Shown: positions 9,389 through 16,702 of the stretch, piece by piece
Layout: the number at the start of each line of letters is the position of its first letter
Numbering within the stretch: the stretch's first letter is position 1
From: Bacteroidota bacterium
Lineage (GTDB): Bacteria; Bacteroidota; Bacteroidia; Bacteroidales; Tenuifilaceae
NCBI GenBank assembly: GCA_023406715.1
Contig: JAEXVC010000004.1
Coordinates: 1 to 39,769, forward strand
Direction of reading: 5' to 3'
Length of the DNA: 39,769 nucleotides
The notes under the pieces: model-generated
What the model saw: only the letters and a program-made list of their open reading frames with translations
Told to the model about the DNA's origin: nothing
The model's database searches: none
Position numbers and translations under genes: made by a program

Positions 9389-9396
9389 TAAATTTG
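9389..9396 (+). promoter_or_regulatory. -7 box upstream of porV
   Basis: TAAATTTG matches TAnnTTTG exactly and lies 18 bases before the porV ATG. Possible -33 TTG at 9371-9373 has only a 15-base spacer. If used, the leader would be very short. Suggests porV can be transcribed separately from porU. Confidence 0.4.
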
Positions 9397-9414
9397 CCGC
9401 TTAAATTAATTTAT

Positions 9415-10623
9415 ATGTTTAAAAGATTTTTCTCAATTTTTGCCATACTTGGCCTATTATTAATCTCAAATGTTTCAAAGGGACAATTTGATGACGATGT
9501 TTCGCTGACTGGAGGTTTAAACGCTCTTAAGGTTGCGGTTCCCTTTTTAACAATCGCACCTGACTCTAGGGCTGGAGCAATGGGCGATGTTGGAGTTGCT
9601 ACGCAACCCGATGGTTACTCTCAGCACTGGAATCCAGCAAAGTATCCTTTTATTGATAAAAAATGGGGAGTGGCTTTTTCTTACACCCCTTGGCTAAGAA
9701 ATTTGGTAAACGATATTAACTTATCCTATCTTTCCGGATATTATAAACTCGACGAAAACCAAACTATTAGCGGCTCTCTTCTATATTTTTCGATGGGTGA
9801 AATAACGTTTAGATCTAACAACGCTGAAGATCCTCCCATTAAATTCTTTAATCCAAATGAATTTTCGTTGGATTTTGGTTACTCAAGAAAGTTCTCGGAT
9901 TATATTTCCGGAGCATTGGCATTCAGGTACATACGATCCGATTTAACTGGAGGTTACTCACAGCCTGGTCAGGCTGCAGCAAAAGCAGGCACAGCTTTTG
10001 CCGCAGATGTTGCGATGTATTATCAACACCCAGTTAGGCTTAGTGATAAGAATGGTGAAATGGCATTTGGTCTTAATATTTCCAATATTGGTTCAAAGTT
10101 ATCGTATACCGATGATGACGATAACAAAAATTTCATTCCAATAAATATGAGACTTGGAGGCCGATTGACAATGAATATCGACCAGTATAACTCTTTTTCC
10201 GTAATGCTTGATGCCAATAAACTTCTTGTCCCCACCCCTCCTGTTTATGGTACTGTTGGAGGACAAAATGTAATTGTTGCTGGAATGGATCCAAACGTAC
10301 CAATTGTTCAGGGTATGATACAATCATTCTACGATGCACCCAACGGTATGGAAGAGGAACTTCAAGAAATATCTTATTCTGCTGGCGTTGAGTATTGGTA
10401 TGCCAAACAGTTTGCAATTCGTGGAGGATACTTCTATGAACATGAAAATAAGGGAAATAGAAAATACTTTACCTTAGGAGCAGGATTAAAATACAACATC
10501 TTCAACATAGACTTTGCATACCTAATACCTACTGGAGGTTTCAACAGTCCAATGGCAAATACAGTAAGATTCTCATTATCTTTTGATTTTGAACCTGTTC
10601 GCGCAAAAGGCAAAAAAGGATAA
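9415..10623 (+). CDS. porV: T9SS outer-membrane shuttle protein PorV (LptO)
   Basis: PorV is a FadL-like outer-membrane beta-barrel that takes exported proteins from the SprA translocon and delivers them to the PorU sortase. The 402-residue product has a signal peptide ending NVSKGQ, followed by the PorV-typical segment PFLTIAPDSRAGAMGDVGVAT and STxPDGYSQHWNPAK-like sequence (QPDGYSQHWNPAKYPF), and ends in a barrel strand with terminal FDFEPVRAKGKKG. ATG at 9415 is chosen since it opens the signal peptide; an upstream in-frame TTG at 9376 would add 13 residues. It sits directly after porU and before ispF, an order I recall from Porphyromonas gingivalis. Its own -7 box is present upstream. Confidence 0.94.
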   Translation: MFKRFFSIFAILGLLLISNVSKGQFDDDVSLTGGLNALKVAVPFLTIAPDSRAGAMGDVGVATQPDGYSQHWNPAKYPFIDKKWGVAFSYTPWLRNLVNDINLSYLSGYYKLDENQTISGSLLYFSMGEITFRSNNAEDPPIKFFNPNEFSLDFGYSRKFSDYISGALAFRYIRSDLTGGYSQPGQAAAKAGTAFAADVAMYYQHPVRLSDKNGEMAFGLNISNIGSKLSYTDDDDNKNFIPINMRLGGRLTMNIDQYNSFSVMLDANKLLVPTPPVYGTVGGQNVIVAGMDPNVPIVQGMIQSFYDAPNGMEEELQEISYSAGVEYWYAKQFAIRGGYFYEHENKGNRKYFTLGAGLKYNIFNIDFAYLIPTGGFNSPMANTVRFSLSFDFEPVRAKGKKG

Positions 10624-10674
10624 TATTGGCAGTAGTGAAAAAATGACGTAACTTTATCTTTAAAACATTAAATA

Positions 10675-11154
10675 ATGAAGATAAAAGTTGGTTTTGGGTA
10701 CGATGTACATCGGTTAGAGGAAGGTTATGAGTTCTGGCTTGGCGGTATCAAAATAGCTCATTCAAAGGGTTCTGTTGGCCATTCCGATGGCGATACTCTT
10801 ATACATGCAATTTGCGATGCAATGCTTGGCGCAGCCAACCTTAGGGACATTGGCAACCATTTTCCTGACAACGACCCGACTCTAAAAGGAATTGATAGCA
10901 AAATACTTCTCAAGAAAACAAATGACTTAATAAGGAGTAAAGGCTATACTATAGGAAATATAGACTCTACCATTTGCCTCCAGCAACCCAAAATAAAACC
11001 CTTTATCGATGAAATGCAAAGCACACTCTCAAAAGTGCTGGAAATTTCAACGGAAGATATTTCAATAAAAGCCACAACAACCGAAAAGTTGGGGTTTACA
11101 GGTAGAGAAGAGGGTGTTGCGGCCTATGCCGTTGTTCTATTGCAAAAAGAATAA
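10675..11154 (+). CDS. ispF: 2-C-methyl-D-erythritol 2,4-cyclodiphosphate synthase
   Basis: IspF converts CDP-methylerythritol 2-phosphate to the 2,4-cyclodiphosphate with release of CMP, in the cytosolic MEP pathway to isoprenoids. The 159-residue length is normal. The metal ligands are visible in GFGYDVHRL (Asp10, His12) and in GHSDGDTLIHAICDAMLGA (His44), and the C-terminal ATTTEKLGFTGREEGVAA segment is the nucleotide-binding end of the family. It begins 51 bases after porV and is followed after 6 bases by the CoA-binding gene, so it likely heads or shares a transcript with the next two genes. An imperfect -7 box (TATCTTTA, 10655-10662) is present just upstream. Confidence 0.97.
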   Translation: MKIKVGFGYDVHRLEEGYEFWLGGIKIAHSKGSVGHSDGDTLIHAICDAMLGAANLRDIGNHFPDNDPTLKGIDSKILLKKTNDLIRSKGYTIGNIDSTICLQQPKIKPFIDEMQSTLSKVLEISTEDISIKATTTEKLGFTGREEGVAAYAVVLLQKE

Positions 11155-11160
11155 TCTAAT

Positions 11161-11544
11161 ATGAATACGGATAGGGATAATTACAGAACTCTTGTCCTTG
11201 GTGCTAGTAACAAACCAGGCCGATTCTCGTACCTTGCAATTAAAAGTTTAGTCAGTCATAATGTTGAGGTTTTTGCCATTGGTGCAAGGACTGGTAATGT
11301 TGATGGAGTTGAAATTATCACTCAAAAAACAGACATCGACAATATTCATACGGTTACACTTTACCTCAACTCAAAGAATCAAGCATCATATATCGACTAC
11401 ATTGTTGGGCTTAAACCCAAACGCATAATTTTTAATCCTGGAACCGAGAATCCTGAATTACTTTCTAAAGCAAGAGAAAATAATATAGAAGTTATTTTCG
11501 ACTGTACTCTGGTAATGCTTAAAAATGGAAGTTATTTCAAATGA
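11161..11544 (+). CDS. CoA-binding domain protein (YccU-like)
   Basis: A 127-residue stand-alone Rossmann-like CoA-binding protein. The N-terminal nucleotide loop LVLGASNKPGRFSY (about residues 11-24), the central VTLYLNSKNQ strand, and RIIFNPGTENPELLSKARENNIEVIFDCTLVML near the C-terminus are the family marks. Its biochemical role is unknown in general. The stop overlaps the start of the thioredoxin gene in the arrangement ATGA, indicating translational coupling. Confidence 0.85.
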   Translation: MNTDRDNYRTLVLGASNKPGRFSYLAIKSLVSHNVEVFAIGARTGNVDGVEIITQKTDIDNIHTVTLYLNSKNQASYIDYIVGLKPKRIIFNPGTENPELLSKARENNIEVIFDCTLVMLKNGSYFK

Positions 11545-11870
11545 TTAAAGTGATAAAAAGTTTTGCTGATTTTGATGAATCCATAAGTAAGCCTGCAGCA
11601 GCAATTTACTTTCATTCTGAAACCTGTGGGGTTTGCAATGTGTTATTACCTCAACTCGATGAGATGCTTAGTAACAATTTTCCAAAACTCCCACTATTTG
11701 TGATAAATGCAAATGAATCGATGGATTTGTGTGGAAAGTTAACCGTATTCACATTCCCCTCTTTGCTTATTTTCTTTGAAGGAAAAGAATCACTCCGATA
11801 TGCCAGAAACATCAATTTAGCCGCCCTTAAAGAAACATTAAAACGCCCTTATAACCTACTATTCAACTAA
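11541..11870 (+). CDS. Thioredoxin-family protein (CGVC active site)
   Basis: A 109-residue cytosolic thioredoxin-fold protein without a signal peptide. The redox motif is CGVC (Cys29, Cys32), preceded by YFHSET rather than the usual W, and the cis-proline is in FTFPSLL (Pro73). Its start overlaps the stop of the preceding gene by four bases, so the two are coupled. At the other end its TAA stop overlaps the TAG stop of the convergent lipoprotein gene in the four bases CTAA. The partner is unknown; the non-standard CGVC motif suggests a specialised reductase or a bacilliredoxin-like role rather than the main thioredoxin. Confidence 0.9.
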   Translation: MIKVIKSFADFDESISKPAAAIYFHSETCGVCNVLLPQLDEMLSNNFPKLPLFVINANESMDLCGKLTVFTFPSLLIFFEGKESLRYARNINLAALKETLKRPYNLLFN

Positions 11871-12256
11871 GGTTTTTCGAAATGTGCTTGCACATATGGG
11901 TCGCCCGTGATACTATACTGCCAATCTATGGTGAAACTTTTTTTATGAAGCACACCCGTTCCTTGAATGGAATACTCAAAGGAATTTCCGGATATTATTG
12001 TAAAAATTGAATCCTTAAGTTCAACAGTGGTCTCAAAATCCATACCCGCATCATAAAAGTTCAAAATTATAAACTTAGTAGAATCATTATCGCCAAATGC
12101 TTCAACGCTAACATTGTAAATCTTGGGGTTTCCTTGTGTTGTTATTTCTTGAACTTCCCATATTCCTGTAATTCCAGCAGGTCCATCATACTTTTCACAA
12201 CTCCAACACATGGAAATCAATAAAAACCCAATGTAAAAAACGCTTTTTGCTTTCAA
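11867..12256 (-). CDS. Small lipoprotein of unknown function, TTG start
   Basis: A 129-residue protein with a short lysine-containing N-terminus, hydrophobic core and a lipobox-like WSC ending (Cys20), so probably a lipoprotein. The mature part is beta-rich (repeated short strands such as GIWEVQEITTQG, FIILNFYDAG, TTVELKDSIFTII), resembling lipocalin-like domains of Bacteroidota, but I do not recognise a named family. The start is TTG at 12256: the frame closes with TAA five codons further upstream and no ATG precedes the signal peptide. A 33-base palindrome (12275-12307) lies just before the start. It overlaps the thioredoxin gene by four bases at the 3' end. Confidence 0.7.
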   Translation of the reverse strand: MKAKSVFYIGFLLISMCWSCEKYDGPAGITGIWEVQEITTQGNPKIYNVSVEAFGDNDSTKFIILNFYDAGMDFETTVELKDSIFTIISGNSFEYSIQGTGVLHKKSFTIDWQYSITGDPYVQAHFEKP

Positions 12257-12274
12257 CTTATTTATATTTTAGAT

Positions 12275-12307
12275 AACTCTGTCAGGTTTTAAAACCCTAA
12301 CAGAGTT
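12275..12307. repeat. Dispersed palindrome, copy 1 (terminator-like)
   Basis: Arms AACTCTGT (12275-12282) and ACAGAGTT (12300-12307) pair perfectly, with an inner GGTTTT/AAAACC part after a small mismatch. The related element at 28131-28165 matches it at 24 of 33 aligned positions. It lies after hutU and 19 bases upstream of the lipoprotein start, so it can act as the hutU terminator or as a leader hairpin of the lipoprotein gene. Confidence 0.7.
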
Positions 12308-12350
12308 ACAATTCGTTTAATGGCCAATTTAAATAAAACGATACTAATAA

Positions 12351-12370
12351 GTGAAGGATTACTCCTTCAC
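12351..12370. terminator. Hairpin spanning the hutU stop codon
   Basis: GTGAAGGA (12351-12358) and TCCTTCAC (12363-12370) form a perfect 8-bp stem with a 4-base loop that contains the hutU stop (12359-12361). There is no strong T-run, so it may stabilise the mRNA end rather than terminate. Confidence 0.45.
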
Positions 12371-14374
12371 CACATTATTAATTATACTATCGTCTGCAAT
12401 ATTTGGTATTGTAACTTTCAGTAAAGGAGTGCGTTCCATCTCACGCTTAATAGCAAATATAGCCTCGTTATTGCGAGCCCAGCTCCTACGTGCAATTCCG
12501 TTATTAACATCCCAAAGCAGCATCATTTTTAATCTACGGTCTGCTTCAGGTGTTCCATCTAGGGTCATTCCAAAACCACCATTCATCACTTCGCCCCAAC
12601 CAACACCTCCACCATTGTGGATTGATACCCAGGTAGCACCACGGAACGAGTCGCCAATAACATTGTGTATTGCCATATCGGCAGTAAAACGTGAGCCATC
12701 GTAGATATTGGATGTTTCGCGGTATGGAGAGTCTGTTCCAGACACATCGTGGTGGTCGCGACCCAAAACTATTGGTGCTGAAATCTTTTTATCGCGAATT
12801 GCATTATTAAATGCCTCGGCAATCTTGATACGGCCTTCGGAATCGGCATAAAGAATTCGCGCCTGTGAACCAACAACAAGTTTATTGCGACCAGCCTCAC
12901 GAATCCAATGTATATTATCCTGTAACTGACCTTGAATTTCGGCAGGTGCAGTTTTGGCAATATTCTCAAGTACCTCCAAAGCAATAGCATCGGTTTTTGC
13001 CAAATCGTCAGGGTCAGATGATGTGCAAACCCAACGGAAAGGACCAAATCCATAATCAAAGAACATTGGACCCATTATATCCTGAACGTACGATGGATAA
13101 ATAAAATCGCCATTAGGTTTCATAATATCGGCTCCTGCCCTTCCACTCTCAAGTAAAAATGCATTGCCATAATCGAAAAAATACATCCCTTTTGCGGTCA
13201 TTGCATTTACGGCCTTAACATGGCGGCGTAAACTTTCGTAAACCTTTTCCTTGAAAAGTTCAGGCTTTTCAGCCATCATTTTGTTCGACTCCTCAAAAGT
13301 CAAACCTGCGGGATAGTAACCTCCTGCAAATGGATTGTGAAGCGAGGTTTGGTCGCTACCCAAATCAATATGAACATTATCCTGAACTAAACGCTCCCAT
13401 AAATCGACAATATTTCCTAAGTATGCCAACGAAACCGCCTCTTTATTAGCCGAAGCTTGGCGAATACGAGGAATCATTTCATCTAAACTTGTAAACACCT
13501 CATCCACCCAACCTTGGCTATGGCGAACCTCCATTGCTTTTGGATTAATTTCGGCAACTACACCAACAACACCTGCAATAACGGCAGCCTTTGGCTGAGC
13601 TCCTGACATACCGCCTAAACCAGACGATACAAATATTTTACCGCGCAAATCGGTTTCTCCGGGTTTTAAGCGTTTACGCCCAGCATTCATCACTGTAATG
13701 GTTGTTCCATGAACAATGCCCTGTGGGCCAATGTACATAAACGACCCAGCGGTCATTTGCCCATACTGTGTAACGCCTAGCGCGTTAAAACGCTCCCAAT
13801 CGTCCTTGCTTGAGTAATTAGGAATCATCATTCCATTGGTAACAACAACCCTTGGAGCATCCTTATGCGATGGGAAAAGTCCCATTGGATGACCCGAGTA
13901 AAGCACAAGTGTTTGCTCATCGGTCATTTCGGCCAAATACTTCATGGTAAGCAAGTATTGCGCCCAATTCTGGAACACTGCACCATTACCTCCGTAAGTA
14001 ATTAACTCGTGAGGATGTTGTGCAACTGCATAATCCAGATTATTGCTCAACATCAACATAATTGATGCTGCCTGGATTGATTTATGAGGAAAATCGTAAA
14101 TATTGCGTGCGTAAATTTTATAATCGGGACGGTAGCGGTACATGTAAATTCTACCAAACTCATCGAGCTCCTTGGCAAAATCTTCTGCCAAAACGGCATG
14201 ATGTTTTGGCTGAAAATAACGAAGGGCATTTTTGATGGCCAACTTTTTTTCGTCAACGGTTAAAATTTTCTTGCGTTTTGGTGCATGGTTCACTGAATTA
14301 TCCCATGATTTTGCAGCAGGGATTTCCGATGGAATCCCTTGTAGTATTTGCTTTTGAAACTCCTCGCGTGTCAT
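12359..14374 (-). CDS. hutU: Urocanate hydratase
   Basis: HutU hydrates urocanate to imidazolonepropionate with a tightly bound NAD+ cofactor, the second step of histidine breakdown in the cytosol. The 671-residue protein is of the long form I recall from Bacteroidota. Visible marks are ELITYGGNGAVFQNWAQYLL (starting near residue 123), YSGHPMGLFPS, GIVHGTTITVMNAGR, the NAD-binding GLGGMSGAQPKAA (from residue 252) and HNGGGVGWGEVMNGGFGM near the C-terminus. ATG at 14374 starts the conserved MTREEFQKQIL sequence; a longer frame reaches 14446 but adds a non-conserved tail. HutH, HutI and FtcD are not adjacent, so the pathway genes are dispersed. A -7 box lies 36 bases upstream. Confidence 0.95.
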   Translation of the reverse strand: MTREEFQKQILQGIPSEIPAAKSWDNSVNHAPKRKKILTVDEKKLAIKNALRYFQPKHHAVLAEDFAKELDEFGRIYMYRYRPDYKIYARNIYDFPHKSIQAASIMLMLSNNLDYAVAQHPHELITYGGNGAVFQNWAQYLLTMKYLAEMTDEQTLVLYSGHPMGLFPSHKDAPRVVVTNGMMIPNYSSKDDWERFNALGVTQYGQMTAGSFMYIGPQGIVHGTTITVMNAGRKRLKPGETDLRGKIFVSSGLGGMSGAQPKAAVIAGVVGVVAEINPKAMEVRHSQGWVDEVFTSLDEMIPRIRQASANKEAVSLAYLGNIVDLWERLVQDNVHIDLGSDQTSLHNPFAGGYYPAGLTFEESNKMMAEKPELFKEKVYESLRRHVKAVNAMTAKGMYFFDYGNAFLLESGRAGADIMKPNGDFIYPSYVQDIMGPMFFDYGFGPFRWVCTSSDPDDLAKTDAIALEVLENIAKTAPAEIQGQLQDNIHWIREAGRNKLVVGSQARILYADSEGRIKIAEAFNNAIRDKKISAPIVLGRDHHDVSGTDSPYRETSNIYDGSRFTADMAIHNVIGDSFRGATWVSIHNGGGVGWGEVMNGGFGMTLDGTPEADRRLKMMLLWDVNNGIARRSWARNNEAIFAIKREMERTPLLKVTIPNIADDSIINNVVKE

Positions 14375-14409
14375 ATCGTTTATAGTGCTTTTATTTTTCG
14401 TTAGTGACA

Positions 14410-14417
14410 CAAAATTA
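14410..14417 (-). promoter_or_regulatory. -7 box upstream of hutU
   Basis: TAATTTTG on the minus strand matches TAnnTTTG and lies 35 bases before the hutU ATG. No TTG at the usual -33 distance was seen. Its place also argues for the ATG at 14374, since a start at 14446 would lie upstream of it. Confidence 0.35.
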
Positions 14418-14531
14418 CAATATTTAAATCGATTTCGGACAGCCAAAAAAGTTATTAAAAAACATAGAATAATTATTCAGCATACTTTTTGATTATTAAA
14501 TTACCATATGTTATCCTGTCAAATTTTAACC

Positions 14532-14539
14532 TAAATTTG
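14532..14539 (+). promoter_or_regulatory. -7 box upstream of lemA
   Basis: TAAATTTG matches TAnnTTTG exactly and lies 41 bases before the lemA ATG. No clear -33 TTG at 17-19 bases. Confidence 0.4.
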
Positions 14540-14580
14540 AACAATTTGCTGGATAAAACTAAAAACTAAAAAATACAACT

Positions 14581-15177
14581 ATGAAAATTAACAAAACTTG
14601 GATTATTGTTGGGGTTATTGCCCTTTTGGTTATCATTCTTTACTCATCAATTAAAGGCTCATACAACAATATGGTTACTAAGGATGAGGCCGTAACATCG
14701 CAGTGGGGAAATGTTGAAAACGTTTACCAACGCAGATTAGACCTTATTCCAAACTTGGTTAACACTGTGAAAGGATATGCTGCACACGAGCAAGAAACCT
14801 TTACAAAGGTAATTGAAGCAAGGGCAAAGGCTACTCAAGTTAACATCAATCCACAAAATTTGAATGCCGAAAGTTTAAAGCAATTCCAAGCAGCACAAGG
14901 CGAGTTGAGCAGTGCTCTATCTAAATTAATGGTAGTTGTGGAGCAGTATCCTGACCTAAAAGCCAACCAAAACTTCCTTGATTTGCAAGCACAACTCGAA
15001 GGAACCGAAAATAGAATTGCTGTTGAAAGAAGAAAGTTCAACGAAGTTGCTCAAGATTATAATACTTACATCCGTAAATTCCCTAAAAATATTTGGGCAA
15101 GTATATTTGGTTTTGAAAAGAAAAACTATTTCGAAGCCGAAGCTGGAGCAGAAAAAGCCCCTGAGGTAAAATTCTAA
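14581..15177 (+). CDS. lemA: LemA family membrane protein
   Basis: A 198-residue LemA protein: one N-terminal membrane segment (about residues 7-24) followed by a long alpha-helical bundle on one side of the membrane. Family marks are the YNNMVTKDEAVTSQWGNVENVYQRRLDLIPNLV region (residues 28-60), with NTVKGYAAHE next, and YNTYIRKFPKNIWASIFGF near the C-terminus. The molecular role of LemA is not established. It is followed by two TPM-domain genes at gaps of 63 and 39 bases, a combination common in Bacteroidota, so the three likely act in one membrane-associated process. Confidence 0.93.
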   Translation: MKINKTWIIVGVIALLVIILYSSIKGSYNNMVTKDEAVTSQWGNVENVYQRRLDLIPNLVNTVKGYAAHEQETFTKVIEARAKATQVNINPQNLNAESLKQFQAAQGELSSALSKLMVVVEQYPDLKANQNFLDLQAQLEGTENRIAVERRKFNEVAQDYNTYIRKFPKNIWASIFGFEKKNYFEAEAGAEKAPEVKF

Positions 15178-15240
15178 AAAATATTAGGCTATTCGAGATT
15201 ACAACAAGAATCGAGTAGCCTAGTTAACAAACAATAAGAA

Positions 15241-15675
15241 ATGAAGCCCAAAGATTATTTTACACCTGAGCAACAAAAACAGATTGTTGATGCTATTGAG
15301 GAAGCAGAACTCAATACTTCTGGCGAAATAAGGGTGCATATAGATTTAACCTGTAAAGGTGATGTGCTTGACCGTGCGGCCAAAACATTTGCAATGCTTA
15401 AAATGCACAAAACAAAACTGAGGAATGGAGTTCTGTTTTACCTATCAATCCAAGACCATAAGTTTGCTATTTTGGGTGATGCCGGAATAAACTCACGAGT
15501 TCCTGAAAATTTTTGGGAGTTCACAAAACTGGCTATGCTCGATAAGCTAAAGGAAAACAACCTTACCGAGGGACTTGTAACTGGAATTACAATGGCTGGA
15601 GAACAGTTAAAAAAGTATTTCCCATACAAGGATGACGATATCAATGAACTTGATAATAACATCTCATTTGGGTAG
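15241..15675 (+). CDS. TPM-domain protein without signal peptide
   Basis: A 144-residue protein made up almost wholly of one TPM (TLP18.3/Psb32/MOLO-1) domain: EEAELNTSGEIRVHI, ... NGVLFYLSIQDHKFAILGDAGIN ... and a C-terminal GITMAGEQLKKYFPY helix. There is no signal peptide or membrane segment, so it should stay in the cytosol, unlike its neighbour. The TPM domain is a fold of uncertain function seen in photosystem repair and phosphatase-like proteins. It lies between lemA and a second TPM gene in an apparent operon. The stop is TAG. Confidence 0.88.
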   Translation: MKPKDYFTPEQQKQIVDAIEEAELNTSGEIRVHIDLTCKGDVLDRAAKTFAMLKMHKTKLRNGVLFYLSIQDHKFAILGDAGINSRVPENFWEFTKLAMLDKLKENNLTEGLVTGITMAGEQLKKYFPYKDDDINELDNNISFG

Positions 15676-15714
15676 TGCAAACACTAAATATTCGAACTAA
15701 TACAGCAGAATACA

Positions 15715-16497
15715 ATGAACAAAATATTTAGCAAAATACTTCTAGTTTTAGCACTACTAATTGGCAGTCAGGTTCAAGGACAGGATATTCCTAAGCCAAT
15801 GAATCCCCCAAGGTTAGTTAACGATTTTACAGGATTGCTTTCGGAAAGCGAATGGACAACTTTGGAAGGAAAACTCAGAGCCTACCACGATACAACATCT
15901 ACACAAATTTATGTTATTATTGTTAACGATTTATTAGGTTATGATATTTCCGACTTTGCTATAAGACTTGGTGAAGAATGGAAAGTTGGAAAACAAGGCA
16001 AGAACAATGGCATTGTAATAGTTATTAAACCCAAAGTAGGCAATGAACGTGGACAAGCGTTTATAGCAACTGGATATGGACTTGAAGGTGTTGTACCCGA
16101 TGCAATTACCAACAGAATTGTTGACCAGGAGATGATTCCTTACTTCAAACAAAACAACTACCTGAAAGGTTTAGACAAGGCAACCGATGTAATCATTGAT
16201 TTGGCACAAGGACTATACACTGCCGATGAATACAAAAGCAAAGAATCACCTATTGGAGGCATCATTTTTATCATAATCTTTTTCTTAATAATAATCTTGT
16301 CGATGGGCAAGCACAATCGAACAAACTCAAGTTCTTTAGGAAAGAGCGTTCCATTCTGGATTGCAATGAGCATGTTGGGCGGAAGTGGAAGAGGAAGTGG
16401 ATTCGGAAATTTCTCGTCAGGTTCAGGAAGTTTCGGTGGATTTAGTGGTGGTGGTGGCGGAAGTTTTGGCGGCGGTGGCGCTGGCGGAAGCTGGTAA
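15715..16497 (+). CDS. TPM-domain membrane protein with glycine-rich tail
   Basis: A 260-residue protein with signal peptide (ending QVQGQ, residue 23), a TPM domain (about 30-170, including the strands TQIYVIIVNDL, GIVIVIKP and RGQAFIATGYGLEGVVPD), one membrane segment (about 181-197) and a glycine/serine-rich tail ending GGGGAGGSW. This layout is typical of the exported TPM proteins (YgcG-like) found next to LemA. The TPM domain should face the periplasm, with the tail in the cytosol. A strong terminator follows 26 bases after the stop, ending the lemA unit. Confidence 0.92.
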   Translation: MNKIFSKILLVLALLIGSQVQGQDIPKPMNPPRLVNDFTGLLSESEWTTLEGKLRAYHDTTSTQIYVIIVNDLLGYDISDFAIRLGEEWKVGKQGKNNGIVIVIKPKVGNERGQAFIATGYGLEGVVPDAITNRIVDQEMIPYFKQNNYLKGLDKATDVIIDLAQGLYTADEYKSKESPIGGIIFIIIFFLIIILSMGKHNRTNSSSLGKSVPFWIAMSMLGGSGRGSGFGNFSSGSGSFGGFSGGGGGSFGGGGAGGSW

Positions 16498-16522
16498 TAC
16501 TTATATCAAAAAATACCAAATA

Positions 16523-16554
16523 ACACAAAAGCCCCAATAAAGGGGCTTTTGTGT
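16523..16554 (+). terminator. Strong intrinsic terminator after the lemA-TPM operon
   Basis: ACACAAAAGCCCC (16523-16535) and GGGGCTTTTGTGT (16542-16554) form a perfect 13-bp stem around a 6-base loop, with GCCCC/GGGGC next to the loop and TTTT in the 3' arm. Confidence 0.85.
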
Positions 16555-16629
16555 TTAGAAACTATGTCGACGGAATATTGCGTTAAAATACTGTGGAAAA
16601 GTTTTTTAATCAGTTTATTGAATTTATGT

Positions 16630-16637
16630 TAAATTTG
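16630..16637 (+). promoter_or_regulatory. -7 box upstream of the OmpA-family gene
   Basis: TAAATTTG matches TAnnTTTG exactly, 65 bases before the ATG at 16703. No TTG at the usual spacing upstream. Confidence 0.4.
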
Positions 16638-16702
16638 CTTTTAATAAGGAAGTTGTTCCTTTAAATGAATTATTTCAGAAAGCCTATTATACCTGAGTTA
16701 CA

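Noticed and set aside
15241..16497. TPM genes as a novel system with lemA
   Set aside because: LemA with TPM-domain genes is a common combination in Bacteroidota, so nothing unusual beyond the missing signal peptide of the first TPM protein.
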